Assembly: GCF_041365695.1 (NCBI RefSeq)
Contig: NZ_JBGFSJ010000002.1
Location: 471,738 to 535,737 of the forward strand
Reading direction: 5' to 3'
From: Rhodosalinus sp041365695
GTDB lineage: Bacteria > Pseudomonadota > Alphaproteobacteria > Rhodobacterales > Rhodobacteraceae
DNA length: 64,000 nucleotides
The notes beneath the pieces were generated by a model. That model was not told the origin of the DNA. It saw only the letters and a program-made list of their open reading frames with translations, and made no database searches. A program made the position numbers and the translations under genes. Position 1 is the stretch's first letter. Every line of letters starts with the position of its first letter. This document shows positions 1 through 10,974 of the stretch, piece after piece.

Positions 1-1807
1 GGAAAAGACGGCCAGTTTCCACGTCGACGACCGCAAGGGCTTCTACTATTGCTTCGGCTGTCACGCGAAGGGCGATGCCATCTCCTTCGTCCGCGAGACG
101 GAAAACGTCGATTTCATGGAGGCCGTCGAGATCCTCGCCCGCGAGGCGGGCTTGCCGATGCCCGCCCGTGACCCGAAGGCGAAGGAGAAGGCCGACCGCA
201 ACGCCGAGCTCGCCGACGTGATGGAGCAGGCGGTGCGGCATTTCCGGCTCCAGCTCTCCACCGGCGCGGCGGCCGAGGCGCGGGCCTATCTCGCCCGCCG
301 CGGCCTCGACGACGCGGCGCTGTCGCGTTTCGAGATCGGCTTCGCGCCGGACGCGCGCCAAGGGCTTTACCGTCATCTCCGGGACAAGGGGGTGGCGGAC
401 GACCTGATCGTGGAAGCCGGGCTTTGCGCCAGGCCCGACGATGGCGGCGCGCCCTACGATCGCTTCCGCGACCGCATCGTCTTTCCGATCCGCGATCCGC
501 GGGGACGTGCCATCGCCCTGGGCGGGCGGGCGATGTCCCCGCAAGCCCGCGCGAAATACCTCAACTCTCCCGCGACGCCCCTCTTCGACAAGTCGCGCAA
601 CCTCTACAACCACGCCCCCGCGCGCGAGGCGGCGGGCAAGGGGCAGCCGCTCGTCGTGGCCGAGGGCTACATGGACGTGATCGCACTCGTCACCCACGGG
701 TTCGAGGCGGCGGTGGCGCCGCTCGGAACGGCGATCACGGAAACCCAGCTGGGGCTTTTGTGGCGGATCGCGGACGAACCGGTGGTCGCGCTCGACGGCG
801 ACCGCGCCGGGCTTCAGGCCGCCTATCGCCTGATCGATCTCGCGCTGCCGCTTCTGGAGGCGGGCAAGGGGCTGCGCTTCGCGTTGATGCCGCCGGGGCA
901 GGATCCGGACGATCTGCTGCGCGCGCAGGGGCCGGCCGCGCTGCGCAAGCTCCTCGACGAGGCGCTGCCGATGGTGCGCCTGCTCTGGCGGCGCGAGACC
1001 GAGGGCCGCTCGCTCGACAGCCCCGAGCGCAGGGCCGCGCTCGACAAGGCGCTGCGCGCCGCGGTGGGCCGCATCCGGGATCCGTCGATCCGCACGCATT
1101 ACGGCGAGGCCTTCCGGTCCCTGCGTTGGGAGCTTTTCCGCCCGGCGCGGCAAGGATTCGGCGGGCGCGTACGCCCTGGCAGCGGCCAGCGATCCCTGTC
1201 GCCGATGTCCAGCACGCGGCAGTCGCTGCTGGTCTCGGCCGGGGACGAGGTGACGGGGCATCTGCGCGAGGCGGTGATTCTGGCCACGCTGCTGGCCCAT
1301 CCCGCGCTGATCGAGGAGGTGGCCGCACCGCTCGAGGCGCTGGAGTGCCGAGACCCCGATCACGACGCGCTGCGCACGGCGCTGCTTGCCCGCCCTGATG
1401 CCGACGCGGCGGAGTTGCGCGCGGCGATCGAGGCGACGCTCGGGACAGAGCCCCTTGAAAGGCTGGCCGCCACGGACCATGTGGCGGTAACGCCGTGTCT
1501 GCGCCGGCCGGGGGATGTGGAGCTGGCGCGCCAGACACTGTCGGAGGAGTTCGCAAAGCTCGATGCGATTCGCGGGCTGCAGATGGAGATCCGGGAAGCG
1601 GAAGAGGATCTGGCGCAGGTGGCCGACGAGACGCTGACATGGCGGCTTGGCCAGGCGGCGGAAGCCAACCACCGCGCCACGCGCATTGGACATGAGGACA
1701 AGGTCGAGTATGAAACTGGCCCAAACGGCGCCCGCGTCAGCCGAGCCGAACGAGACACGCTTCGGGCGCTGCTCGACAGCATTGCGGACAGCAAGGGCCG
1801 CAAGTGA
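1..1807 (+). CDS. dnaG: DNA primase DnaG, 5'-truncated by the window edge
   Basis: DnaG lays down RNA primers for the replisome. The reading frame is already open at base 2, so the true start lies outside the window and the ATG at 116 is internal. The first visible residues run through the second half of the CHC2 zinc ribbon (CFGC at about bases 50-61). The catalytic core and TOPRIM domain follow, with the EGYMDVIAL motif near base 661 and the DGDRAG metal-binding motif near base 795. The C-terminal helical region is the part that contacts DnaB helicase in this family. It lies just upstream of rpoD, the usual macromolecular-synthesis order. Identification is firm; only the N-terminus is missing. 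Confidence 0.97.
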   Translation, partial: EKTASFHVDDRKGFYYCFGCHAKGDAISFVRETENVDFMEAVEILAREAGLPMPARDPKAKEKADRNAELADVMEQAVRHFRLQLSTGAAAEARAYLARRGLDDAALSRFEIGFAPDARQGLYRHLRDKGVADDLIVEAGLCARPDDGGAPYDRFRDRIVFPIRDPRGRAIALGGRAMSPQARAKYLNSPATPLFDKSRNLYNHAPAREAAGKGQPLVVAEGYMDVIALVTHGFEAAVAPLGTAITETQLGLLWRIADEPVVALDGDRAGLQAAYRLIDLALPLLEAGKGLRFALMPPGQDPDDLLRAQGPAALRKLLDEALPMVRLLWRRETEGRSLDSPERRAALDKALRAAVGRIRDPSIRTHYGEAFRSLRWELFRPARQGFGGRVRPGSGQRSLSPMSSTRQSLLVSAGDEVTGHLREAVILATLLAHPALIEEVAAPLEALECRDPDHDALRTALLARPDADAAELRAAIEATLGTEPLERLAATDHVAVTPCLRRPGDVELARQTLSEEFAKLDAIRGLQMEIREAEEDLAQVADETLTWRLGQAAEANHRATRIGHEDKVEYETGPNGARVSRAERDTLRALLDSIADSKGRK

Positions 1808-1875
1808 GGTCGGGCCACGACAGCCCGCGAAAAACCGACCTGCGCGGGGTGTCCGAATCGCCGCGCCGCGCTATT

Positions 1876-1894
1876 GATTCGCGTTAACCGAATC
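1876..1894. promoter_or_regulatory. Inverted repeat in the rpoD leader
   Basis: GATTCG-N7-CGAATC, with 6-bp perfect arms around a central GTTAAC palindrome, lies 24 bp before the rpoD start codon. It sits in the dnaG-rpoD gap. No protein is known to me that binds it. It could be an operator or a short leader hairpin. Confidence 0.35.
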
Positions 1895-1918
1895 GACCCT
1901 GTCAGCCGGGAGATCTGA

Positions 1919-3925
<2,007 letters not shown>

Positions 3926-3926
3926 C

Positions 3927-4214
3927 ATGTTCATCCTGTCGCGTCTCTTCGGCGGCGGCGCGCCCGAGCCCCGGCCCGAAGTCGGGCCCGAGCCGGTGGA
4001 GCATGACGGCTTCCGCATCTTCGCGGAGCCCGTGCGCGACGACGCCGGGTGGCGCGTCGGCGCGCGCATCGAGAGAGAGGTGGACGGCGAGGTGAAGGTG
4101 CACCGGATGATCCGGGCCGACACCATCGAGAACGAGGACACCGCGCGCGACGCCTCGCTTCGCAAGGCCCGGATGCTGATCGACCAGCAGGGCATGCGCA
4201 TCTTCGACAGCTGA
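3927..4214 (+). CDS. HlyU-like small protein
   Basis: The 95-residue protein matches the HlyU family (PF10115), named for a Vibrio haemolysin activator but common in alphaproteobacteria, where its role is not established. Visible features are a proline-rich N-terminal segment, the conserved GFRIFAEPV and KVHRMIRADTIENEDTARDA stretches, and a C-terminal helix with KARMLIDQQG. Its ATG lies one base after the rpoD stop, so it is probably translated from the rpoD message. There is no helix-turn-helix that I can point to, so regulator status is a family label rather than something seen here. Confidence 0.72.
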   Translation: MFILSRLFGGGAPEPRPEVGPEPVEHDGFRIFAEPVRDDAGWRVGARIEREVDGEVKVHRMIRADTIENEDTARDASLRKARMLIDQQGMRIFDS

Positions 4215-4705
4215 GACCGGCCCGCGCCGCCTCGTCTGAGCGTGTCGCGTGTCGGTGATCCGCGCACGGCGCGCCTCCTTGCTGCGGGTGGCGCACCGTC
4301 CTTTGATGTCTTCGACAAGGAGTTCCCCGGGCAGGCGGGCCCGCCAATTTCGGGCCGGGCCTTGTTTTCTTGCGCGCGCCAGATCGACGACGGGGCCGCG
4401 GGCGGGGCCTCGCGCGGCCGAGTTCCGCCAAATCGTCGAAGGTCTGCCGGGCGGCGACGCCTCGATGCCGAGGGGCGTCCGGCGCGCGATCGCGCGCTCG
4501 CGGGCTCATGGCGGGACGCCGCCGGGAAAGGTCGCGCGCGACGTCGGCCCCGCGCCGGAGGGGCGCGATTGCAACGGCCCGGAAAGGAGATATGGCGCGT
4601 CCTGTTTTGGGCTACCCGCGATCTGGCGGCCTGCCTATAGTGATAGTGTCGAACTGGAGGAAACACCCCAGAGGCAGAGGCAGAGACAACCGAGGGGGAT
4701 GGCCC
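4215..4705. other. 491-bp gap without a convincing gene
   Basis: The stretch between the HlyU-like gene and nrdR is GC-rich. All open frames in it are arginine-rich with no recognisable family or good ribosome-binding site, so no gene is called. It holds a possible terminator hairpin (see 4338-4367). A TATAGT hexamer at 4636-4641 could be a -10 box for nrdR, but no good -35 is spaced with it. No complete NrdR box was found. Confidence 0.5.
4338..4367 (+). terminator. Possible terminator downstream of rpoD and the HlyU-like gene
   Basis: GGCCCG-N7-CGGGCC forms a 6-bp GC stem at 4338-4356, followed a few bases later by TTGTTTTCTT. The T-run is set back from the stem, so the call is tentative. 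Confidence 0.35.
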
Positions 4706-5185
4706 ATGCGCTGCCCGTTTTGTGGAAACATCGACACGCAGGTGAAGGACTCGCGGCCCGCAGAGGATCACGTCTCGATCCGGCGGCGACGGTTCTGCCC
4801 GGCCTGCGGGGGTCGGTTCACCACCTATGAGCGGGTGCAGCTTCGCGACCTGGTGGTCATCAAGTCGAACGGGCGGCGCGAGGATTTCGACCGCGACAAG
4901 CTCGAACGCTCGATCCGCATCGCCCTGCAGAAACGCCCGATCGATCCCGAGCGCGTGGACCAGATGATCAGCGGGATCGTCCGCCGCCTGGAGAGCATGG
5001 GCGAGACGGACATCCCCTCCAAGGTGATCGGTGAGATCGTGATGGAAACGCTGGCGCGGATCGACACCGTGGCCTATGTGCGCTTCGCTTCCGTCTACAA
5101 GAACTTCCAGGCGGTCGAGGACTTCGAGGACTTCATGTCCGAGCTGCGTCCGAAGATGGGCGCGGAGGTCGAAGACAAGTCATGA
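4706..5185 (+). CDS. nrdR: Transcriptional repressor NrdR
   Basis: NrdR represses ribonucleotide reductase genes in response to ATP/dATP. The start is the ATG giving MRCPFCGN, because the zinc ribbon begins there; longer open frames upstream are not conserved. The ribbon uses C3, C6, C31 and C34. The ATP-cone domain follows, with VIKSNGRREDFDRDKLERSI at about residues 50-70, and runs to about residue 140. At 159 residues it has normal length. The stop overlaps the start of ribD by 4 bp, so the two are translationally coupled; nrdR next to rib genes is the usual alphaproteobacterial arrangement. Confidence 0.96.
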   Translation: MRCPFCGNIDTQVKDSRPAEDHVSIRRRRFCPACGGRFTTYERVQLRDLVVIKSNGRREDFDRDKLERSIRIALQKRPIDPERVDQMISGIVRRLESMGETDIPSKVIGEIVMETLARIDTVAYVRFASVYKNFQAVEDFEDFMSELRPKMGAEVEDKS

Positions 5186-6276
5186 CCGGGGGCGACGCCC
5201 GCTGGATGCGCGTGGCGCTCACGCTCGGGCGGCGCGGCCAGGGGCACGTGTGGCCGAACCCGGCGGTGGGGTGCATCATCGTCCGGGACGGCCGTGTGGT
5301 GGGGCGCGGCTGGACCCGGCCCGGCGGCCGCCCCCATGCCGAGACCGAGGCGCTGGCAGAGGCCGGGGCCGCGGCGCAGGGTGCCACGGCCTACGTCACG
5401 CTGGAGCCTTGCGCCCATGAGGGCCGCACGCCGCCTTGCGCGCTTGCCCTTGCCGACGCGGGGGTGGCGCGCGTGGTCGCGCCTCTGACGGATCCCGATC
5501 CGCGCGTCGCGGGGCAGGGGTTCGAGGCGTTGCGCCGCCGCGGCGTGGAGGTCACGACGGGTGTCCTGGCCGAGGCCGCGGGCGCCGATCATGCGGGTTT
5601 CTTCCGCCGGGTGGAGCAGGGGCGCCCCCTCGTCACGCTGAAACTCGCCGCGTCCTTCGACGGGCGCATCGCCACCGCGACGGGCGAGAGCCGCTGGATC
5701 ACCGGTGCCGCTGCGCGGCGCTGGGTGCACGGGATGCGCGCCCGCCACGACGCGGTGATGGTGGGGGCGGGCACGGCGCGGGCCGACGATCCCGCGCTGA
5801 CGGTCCGGGGGCTTGGCGTCGCCCATGAGCCGGTGCGGGTCGTGGTGTCGCGCCGGCTCGATCTGCCGCTCATGGGCCAGCTTGCGCAGACCGCGCGGGA
5901 CGTGCCGGTCTGGGTCTGTCATGGCGCGGATGCGGACGCCCAGCTCGTGCGCGCCTGGGGCGGGTTGGGCGCGCGGCTGCTGCCTTGCGCGGTGTCGGGC
6001 GGGCAGCTCGATCCCCATGCCGTGCTGCAGGCCCTGGGGCGCGAGGGGATCACGCGCGTCTTCTGCGAAGGCGGCGGCGCGCTCGCGGCCTCGCTGCTCG
6101 CGGCCGATCTGGTGGACGTGCTGGCCGGGGTGACAGCGGGCGTCGCGCTCGGCGCGGAGGGTCAGCCGGTCTTCGGCGCACTGGGCGTGGAGCGGCTGGA
6201 GGACGCGCCGCGCTTTCGCCTCATGGAGACGCGCGCCCTCGGCGCCGATGTCCTGCATGTCTGGCAGAAACCCTGA
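5182..6276 (+). CDS. ribD: Bifunctional riboflavin deaminase/reductase RibD
   Basis: RibD performs the second and third steps of riboflavin synthesis: deamination of the pyrimidine intermediate and NADPH reduction of its ribosyl chain. The N-terminal deaminase half shows the zinc/catalytic set H52-A-E54 and the PC-H-E-G-R-T-P-P-C motif with C77 and C86. The C-terminal reductase half begins near residue 150 (TLKLAASFDGRIAT) and includes the nucleotide-binding GEGG-like segment CEGGGALAASLL. At 364 residues both halves are complete. It overlaps nrdR by ATGA. Riboflavin synthase, often the next gene, is found 4.7 kb away beyond three capsule genes. Confidence 0.96.
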   Translation: MTGGDARWMRVALTLGRRGQGHVWPNPAVGCIIVRDGRVVGRGWTRPGGRPHAETEALAEAGAAAQGATAYVTLEPCAHEGRTPPCALALADAGVARVVAPLTDPDPRVAGQGFEALRRRGVEVTTGVLAEAAGADHAGFFRRVEQGRPLVTLKLAASFDGRIATATGESRWITGAAARRWVHGMRARHDAVMVGAGTARADDPALTVRGLGVAHEPVRVVVSRRLDLPLMGQLAQTARDVPVWVCHGADADAQLVRAWGGLGARLLPCAVSGGQLDPHAVLQALGREGITRVFCEGGGALAASLLAADLVDVLAGVTAGVALGAEGQPVFGALGVERLEDAPRFRLMETRALGADVLHVWQKP

Positions 6277-6309
6277 GCCCGACGCCGCCGCCGCCGTCGG
6301 CCCGCCTGG

Positions 6310-8349
6310 CTAACCGCGCCAGAGGCGGGCCTGCCCCGCGAAGAGCCCCTGCAGCTTCGAGAGGGTCCGCAGGGCGGGGCCGGAACGCGGACCGGGCCCC
6401 CCAGACAGGCGGTCGAGCGCCACCTCCGGCGGGCAGGGCCGTCCGGTGACGGGATCGTGGTATCGCGGGTAGGCGATGAGCGCGGCGTGCACCAGCCCGT
6501 CGAGGGACACGCGCGCACGCCGCCGCGGCGGCACGGGGCCGAGATCGCGGGTCAGCCCCCAGCCCGCGTAGAACGGCGCGCCCAGCGTCACGACAGGCAC
6601 GCCCCGCAGCAGCGCCTCGAATCCCAGGCCGGAGGTGAGCGTCCAGACCTCGTCCACCCCGGCCAGAAGCGCGGCGGGGTCGGCGTGCTCCAGCACCGCG
6701 TCGGCGATCTCGTGCGCCGCCTCCGGCGCCAGCTCGCCCGGCCGAAGGCCCGCCTCCACGTCCGGGTGCGGCTTGTAGAGCAGGACCGCGTCCGGGTTCG
6801 CCTCCCGCGTGGCGCGAAGCAGCTCGAGGTTGGTGCACAGCGCTCCGGCCCCGGCCCTGACGGAGGCGTCGTCCTCGACCTGCCCGGGCACGAGGATGCG
6901 CCGGCCGTCCGGCAGTGCGGGGCGCGCCTCGCCGAGATTGTATTTCGAAAGGCCCGCGGCCACCAGCCGCCTGCGCAAGCGCTCGGCCCGGGCAAGCTCG
7001 TCGGGGCGAAGATCGGCCGAGGCCGCGATCAGCCGTTCGAGCCGGCTTTCGCGGCCGGGATCGTAGTAGATCCCCAGATCGTCGGTGACGAGCGACAGCG
7101 GCGGCACCAGCTCGGCCCCGAGCCCGCGCGAGCGCAGGAACCCGTCTTCCACCTGTACCGCATCTTCGGGAAGCACGTCCGCCCGGCTCGCCCACACCAT
7201 GAGGCGGCGGCCGTCCTGTCGGGCCCGCGGCGCGGCGCGGCCCGGGTCGTCCTCGAAGACGACGCCGCGCGGCCCGCCGAAGAAGGCGTTCACCGCGGGA
7301 CGTTTCCAAAGGCGGATGCCCGAGGCGACCCAGCCCCTGCGGTCCTCGCGCCACGCGCGCGCCGCCGCCTCGAACGCGTCGAGCGCCTCTTCGGGCGTCG
7401 CGCGGCGGTCGCGGAAGGGATCGAACCAGACCGGGTAGAGAACGAGCGCCGCCGCGGCGAGTTGGGCGCGGGTGAGCCTGCGCTCCCGGCGGGGCACCGG
7501 ACGGTCGTCCTCGGTCAGGCCCCAGCCCGCGTAGAAGGGCTGTCCGAAGACGCGCGGGCGGTGGCCGGCGAAGATCGCCTCGAACCCCAGCTGCGAGGAG
7601 ACCGTGTAGACCCCGACCGCGCCCTCCAGAAGGACCCAGGTCGAGATCGGTTCGTCGTGAAGCGTCACGCGCCCGCGCGCATCCTCGTCGAAGAAGTGGC
7701 CCAGCCGTCGTCCCTCCCGCGTTTCGGGATGGGTCTTGACGATCACCCGCGCGCCTGGGTGCTCTTCCTGCGCGAAGGCGAGCATCTCGAGGAACCGCCT
7801 GCGGTCGGCCCCGCTTGCCCGCACGGACGCGTCGCCGGCAAGCTGGTCCACGACGAGCACGTAGCCTGGCGGGGGTGGCGCGATGCCGGGATCGACGGCG
7901 GCATATTTCGTGAGATGCGCGCCGCGCAGGCGGGCCACGATGTCGCGGGCTCGTGAAAGCAGCGCCGCGTCGTCCAGCGGATGCGTGGCGAGCAGCGTCT
8001 CGAGGTCGGACGGCACGGACGGGTCGAAATGCACGCCCGAACGGTCGAGCAGCAGCCCCAGCGGCGCCTCGCCGCCCGAGCGCCCCGGATGGAGCGAGCG
8101 CAGGAACGCGTCCTCGATCCGAAGAAGCCCCGCGCCCCGCCGCCGCGCCACGGCCTCGCCGCGCCGCGCGGTGGGGCTTTGCCCCCAGACGGCCACCAGA
8201 TCGTCCGGCCCGGGAAGGCCCGTGGTGACGCGGTACCCGGCCGCCGCCAGGATGCGCCGGAGCGCGGGCCGGCGCAGGAAGCCGCCGTTATAAACGAAAA
8301 GGCGCCGGGGAGCGGTCTCCCCGGCGCCGGGCGTGTGCGCCTGCGGCAT
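6310..8349 (-). CDS. kpsC: Capsular polysaccharide biosynthesis protein KpsC-like (dual beta-Kdo transferase)
   Basis: KpsC proteins build the poly-Kdo linker that anchors group 2 capsules to lipid before export. The 679-residue product is a tandem duplication. PFYAGWGLT occurs in both halves, at about residues 268 and 588, each followed by a proline/arginine stretch, as expected for two glycosyltransferase modules. The start chosen is the ATG at 8349 (MPQAHTPGAG), directly before the first conserved block (RRLFVYNGGFLRRP). A longer frame reads into the upstream gene and is rejected. It is the last gene of a minus-strand set with the export lipoprotein (8-bp gap) and, further up, KpsS. No kpsM, kpsT or kpsE is present in the window. 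Confidence 0.9.
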   Translation of the reverse strand: MPQAHTPGAGETAPRRLFVYNGGFLRRPALRRILAAAGYRVTTGLPGPDDLVAVWGQSPTARRGEAVARRRGAGLLRIEDAFLRSLHPGRSGGEAPLGLLLDRSGVHFDPSVPSDLETLLATHPLDDAALLSRARDIVARLRGAHLTKYAAVDPGIAPPPPGYVLVVDQLAGDASVRASGADRRRFLEMLAFAQEEHPGARVIVKTHPETREGRRLGHFFDEDARGRVTLHDEPISTWVLLEGAVGVYTVSSQLGFEAIFAGHRPRVFGQPFYAGWGLTEDDRPVPRRERRLTRAQLAAAALVLYPVWFDPFRDRRATPEEALDAFEAAARAWREDRRGWVASGIRLWKRPAVNAFFGGPRGVVFEDDPGRAAPRARQDGRRLMVWASRADVLPEDAVQVEDGFLRSRGLGAELVPPLSLVTDDLGIYYDPGRESRLERLIAASADLRPDELARAERLRRRLVAAGLSKYNLGEARPALPDGRRILVPGQVEDDASVRAGAGALCTNLELLRATREANPDAVLLYKPHPDVEAGLRPGELAPEAAHEIADAVLEHADPAALLAGVDEVWTLTSGLGFEALLRGVPVVTLGAPFYAGWGLTRDLGPVPPRRRARVSLDGLVHAALIAYPRYHDPVTGRPCPPEVALDRLSGGPGPRSGPALRTLSKLQGLFAGQARLWRG

Positions 8350-8357
8350 GTCGCCCG

Positions 8358-9503
8358 TCAATTTCCGGAGAAGGTCGACGCGGCGGTGTCCACCGTGTTC
8401 ACCACGCCCAGCGATCCGGTGATCGCGGAGATCACCTTGCTCCACTGGGTGAAGGGAGCTTCCGTGACGTAGAGCGTATCGCCGTCGCGGATCAGGAAGT
8501 CGCGCGCCTCGAAGATGCCGTTGGGTTCCGCCAGGTCGAGGACGTAGACGAAGCGCTGCGCGCCGACGAGGTCGTCGCGGCCCAGCACGGCGTTCGCGAT
8601 CTCGGCCGGCTCGTTTCGGAACACGAAGACGCCCGTGGGATCAGCCGAGTTGGTGGCCAGCCCGCCGACCCGGGCGAGCGCCTCGAGCGCCGAGAGCGTT
8701 TCGCTCTCGAACGTCACGCGCGCCTGCGAGCCGGAGGCTCCGAGCACGCTGAAGGACCGCGTGTCCCGTTCCACGAGGATGCGGTCGCCGTCGCGCAGGG
8801 CGATGTCGAACTCGGGGGTATCGTAGAGATCCTCGAACCAGACGGTTCCGCGGTGCCCGCCGCGGATCACGCTGATCAGCGCGACCTCGGGCGGGATCGC
8901 GATCCCGCCCGCCGCCGAGATCATCGCCGAGAGGGTGCGCGTTGGCCGCTCGATCGGGTAGATGCCCTGCGCGCCGACGGCCCCGGCAAGCGAGACCGTC
9001 GCCCCGTCACCAGCAAGGCGGCGCACCTGCACCTGCGGGTCGGGCGTCTGGTCGGCCAGCTGGCGGGTGATGATCCGGCGCACGGCCTCGGGCGTGTTTC
9101 CGGCGGCCCGGATCCGCCCGGCATAGGGCACGAAGATGAATCCTTCGGCATCCACCTGCACTTGCTCGAGCACCGTGGAATTTCCGGCCGGGCCGGACAA
9201 CAGGCCGTTGTCCGCGATCTCCCAGACGGTCAGGCCGAGCGTGTCGCCGGGCCGGATCACGTCCGAGCCGATGACGCCCGCGTTCACGAACCCTTGCTGG
9301 AAGGCCAGCGCGGGCATTACAGAGGTCGCGCGCGTCACGCGGTCGTTCACTTCGATCACGAAGGCGTCGCCCTGCCGCTGTTCGGAGCCGGCGAATATCT
9401 CGTTCTTGCTGGGGCCGGAGCGCGGCAATCCGCAGCCCGCCGCCAGCGACACGACGAGAAGCAGGGCGATGGCGCGCGCCCAGCGGAACGATGTCGATGT
9501 CAC
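8358..9503 (-). CDS. Polysaccharide export outer-membrane lipoprotein (Wza/KpsD type)
   Basis: This protein probably forms or gates the outer-membrane exit for capsule. The N-terminus is a lipoprotein signal with hydrophobic core IALLLVVSL and lipobox AAGC, so the mature protein starts at a lipidated cysteine. The body contains the Poly_export domain (VIRPGDTLGLTVWE and VDAEGFIFVPYAGRI at about residues 80-140). SLBB-like repeats follow (AGAVGAQGIYPIERP and FSVLGASGSQARVTFE). The only reasonable start is GTG at 9503, with GGAG 13 bp upstream. Length is 381 residues. Position between kpsS and kpsC supports the capsule role. Wza/KpsD/BexD subtypes cannot be separated here. Confidence 0.88.
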   Translation of the reverse strand: MTSTSFRWARAIALLLVVSLAAGCGLPRSGPSKNEIFAGSEQRQGDAFVIEVNDRVTRATSVMPALAFQQGFVNAGVIGSDVIRPGDTLGLTVWEIADNGLLSGPAGNSTVLEQVQVDAEGFIFVPYAGRIRAAGNTPEAVRRIITRQLADQTPDPQVQVRRLAGDGATVSLAGAVGAQGIYPIERPTRTLSAMISAAGGIAIPPEVALISVIRGGHRGTVWFEDLYDTPEFDIALRDGDRILVERDTRSFSVLGASGSQARVTFESETLSALEALARVGGLATNSADPTGVFVFRNEPAEIANAVLGRDDLVGAQRFVYVLDLAEPNGIFEARDFLIRDGDTLYVTEAPFTQWSKVISAITGSLGVVNTVDTAASTFSGN

Positions 9504-9590
9504 TGCCTCGTCTCCGGTTCTTTTGCCTTCTGCTTGTCCCGCGAAGCTACCGGCAACCGGGCGAAACGGCCAGCCTGCCCTCGGGCGGGA

Positions 9591-10889
9591 TCAGATCACC
9601 GCGCGCAACTGTTGCCTCGGGGCCGCGGTGCCGCGTTCCAGCGCGTCGTAGGGATCCTCTGCCGCGAGCATCATGTCCACGACATGCCGCAGGAGCTGCC
9701 GTCGGCTCGCCGAGGCATAGAAGCCGCCCGGCACCTGGCTCGTTTCCAGAAGGTAGCGGCGATACTCCCGGTAGGCGCGCGTGTCGGGCCGGCGGGCTGA
9801 CGCGAAGAAGGCGGCGAGCGGCTGATCCGACACGAATTCGGGCTTTGCGTAGACCGCCCGCCCGAAGGCTTTCACCGGAACGCCGCGCCAGAGCGCCTGC
9901 TGTCCGGCGGTGGAATTGACGGTGACGGCGCTGCGCGCCTCGGCCAGGAGCCGGGCAAGCTTGCCGCCGCGGACATAGTGCACCCGGTCGGCCACGCCAT
10001 GCGCCGCGGCCGCGCGCGCGAGCGCGGCGCGAACGGCCGCGCGGCCGTCTTCGAGCGGGTGCGCCTTGACCACCAGGTGATGGTGGCGCGGGGCGCCCCG
10101 CGCGAAATCGCGCACGCAGAGCTCCACGAACTCGGTCATGCTGGCGAAGGGCGAATGCGCCCGGAAGGAGCTGTCATGCTCGAGCTGAAGCAGCACGAGG
10201 TGATAGGGGAACGCGCCGCGGCGAATCCGCCATGTCGCCAGCGCACGTTCCAGCGCGTGGGCCGGCATCCAGAGAAGCCGCCGGAGATAGAGACGGAATT
10301 CCCGCGTCACCGGAAGATCGCGGTGGGGCCGGAAATGGCGGTAGCCGCCGTTCCGAAGCATGACGTGGGCATGGTAGAGCGCGCCGTAGAAGATGTGCTG
10401 GCGCATGTCGCCCCAGCGCGCGGGTGCCTGCGGTTGCTCCAGCTCGCCATGCGCGAGCGCCGCCCGCATCCGGGCGACCGTCATGTCCATCAGCCGCGAG
10501 TTGCCGTTCGACCCTCCGCGCTCGTAGGTCACCCAGTAGGGGCGAAGATAGCCCTCCTCGAAGACATGGACGCGCAGCCCCCGCTCCCGCGCCTGCGCCA
10601 CCGCGACGGCGTGGACGGGTCGCGTGTCGCCGTAGAGCACGATGTCGCTGATCCCCTTTTCGGCCACGAGACGTTCGAGCGCCGCGGGCCATGCCTCGAC
10701 GGGAGACCGGAACGGGATGTAGGAGGCGCGGTCGCGCCAGAACGCCCGGTCGCCCGCGTTGAAGCCGACGCGCCAGACGATGCCCCCCGCCTGGCGCAGC
10801 ATCGCGCCGAGCGCGTCGAAGAACGGCCCGTGCGGTCCCTGCAAGAAGAGGAACACGCGCGAGGATGGCGGTGTCGCGATGGTGGTCAT
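9591..10889 (-). CDS. kpsS: Capsule polysaccharide modification/export protein KpsS-like
   Basis: KpsS adds the first beta-Kdo of the capsule linker in group 2 systems and works with KpsC. The 432-residue protein begins with the family hallmark FLFLQGPHGPFFDALG, a nucleotide-sugar-binding start. It continues with YGDTRPVHAVAVAQA and VHVFEEGYLRPYWVTYE, both characteristic of KpsS, and TVNSTAGQQALWRGVPV near the C-terminus. The start ATG lies 85 bp from the divergent riboflavin synthase gene. It is the first gene of the minus-strand capsule group; the 87-bp gap to the export lipoprotein shows no clear terminator. Confidence 0.9.
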   Translation of the reverse strand: MTTIATPPSSRVFLFLQGPHGPFFDALGAMLRQAGGIVWRVGFNAGDRAFWRDRASYIPFRSPVEAWPAALERLVAEKGISDIVLYGDTRPVHAVAVAQARERGLRVHVFEEGYLRPYWVTYERGGSNGNSRLMDMTVARMRAALAHGELEQPQAPARWGDMRQHIFYGALYHAHVMLRNGGYRHFRPHRDLPVTREFRLYLRRLLWMPAHALERALATWRIRRGAFPYHLVLLQLEHDSSFRAHSPFASMTEFVELCVRDFARGAPRHHHLVVKAHPLEDGRAAVRAALARAAAAHGVADRVHYVRGGKLARLLAEARSAVTVNSTAGQQALWRGVPVKAFGRAVYAKPEFVSDQPLAAFFASARRPDTRAYREYRRYLLETSQVPGGFYASASRRQLLRHVVDMMLAAEDPYDALERGTAAPRQQLRAVI

Positions 10890-10974
10890 CCGGCCTCGAG
10901 CCCGCTAGATCGATGGCAGGCTACACCAGCTTTGGGACGGAAATAAGGTCCGTCGCGGCAGAAGGAGATGCGCG

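Noticed and set aside
4620..4705. NrdR box before nrdR
   Set aside because: TAGTGATAGTGT resembles one half only; no full ACAC-GTGT palindrome.
10890..10974. FMN riboswitch before riboflavin synthase
   Set aside because: The 85-bp leader is too short and shows none of the conserved RFN elements.
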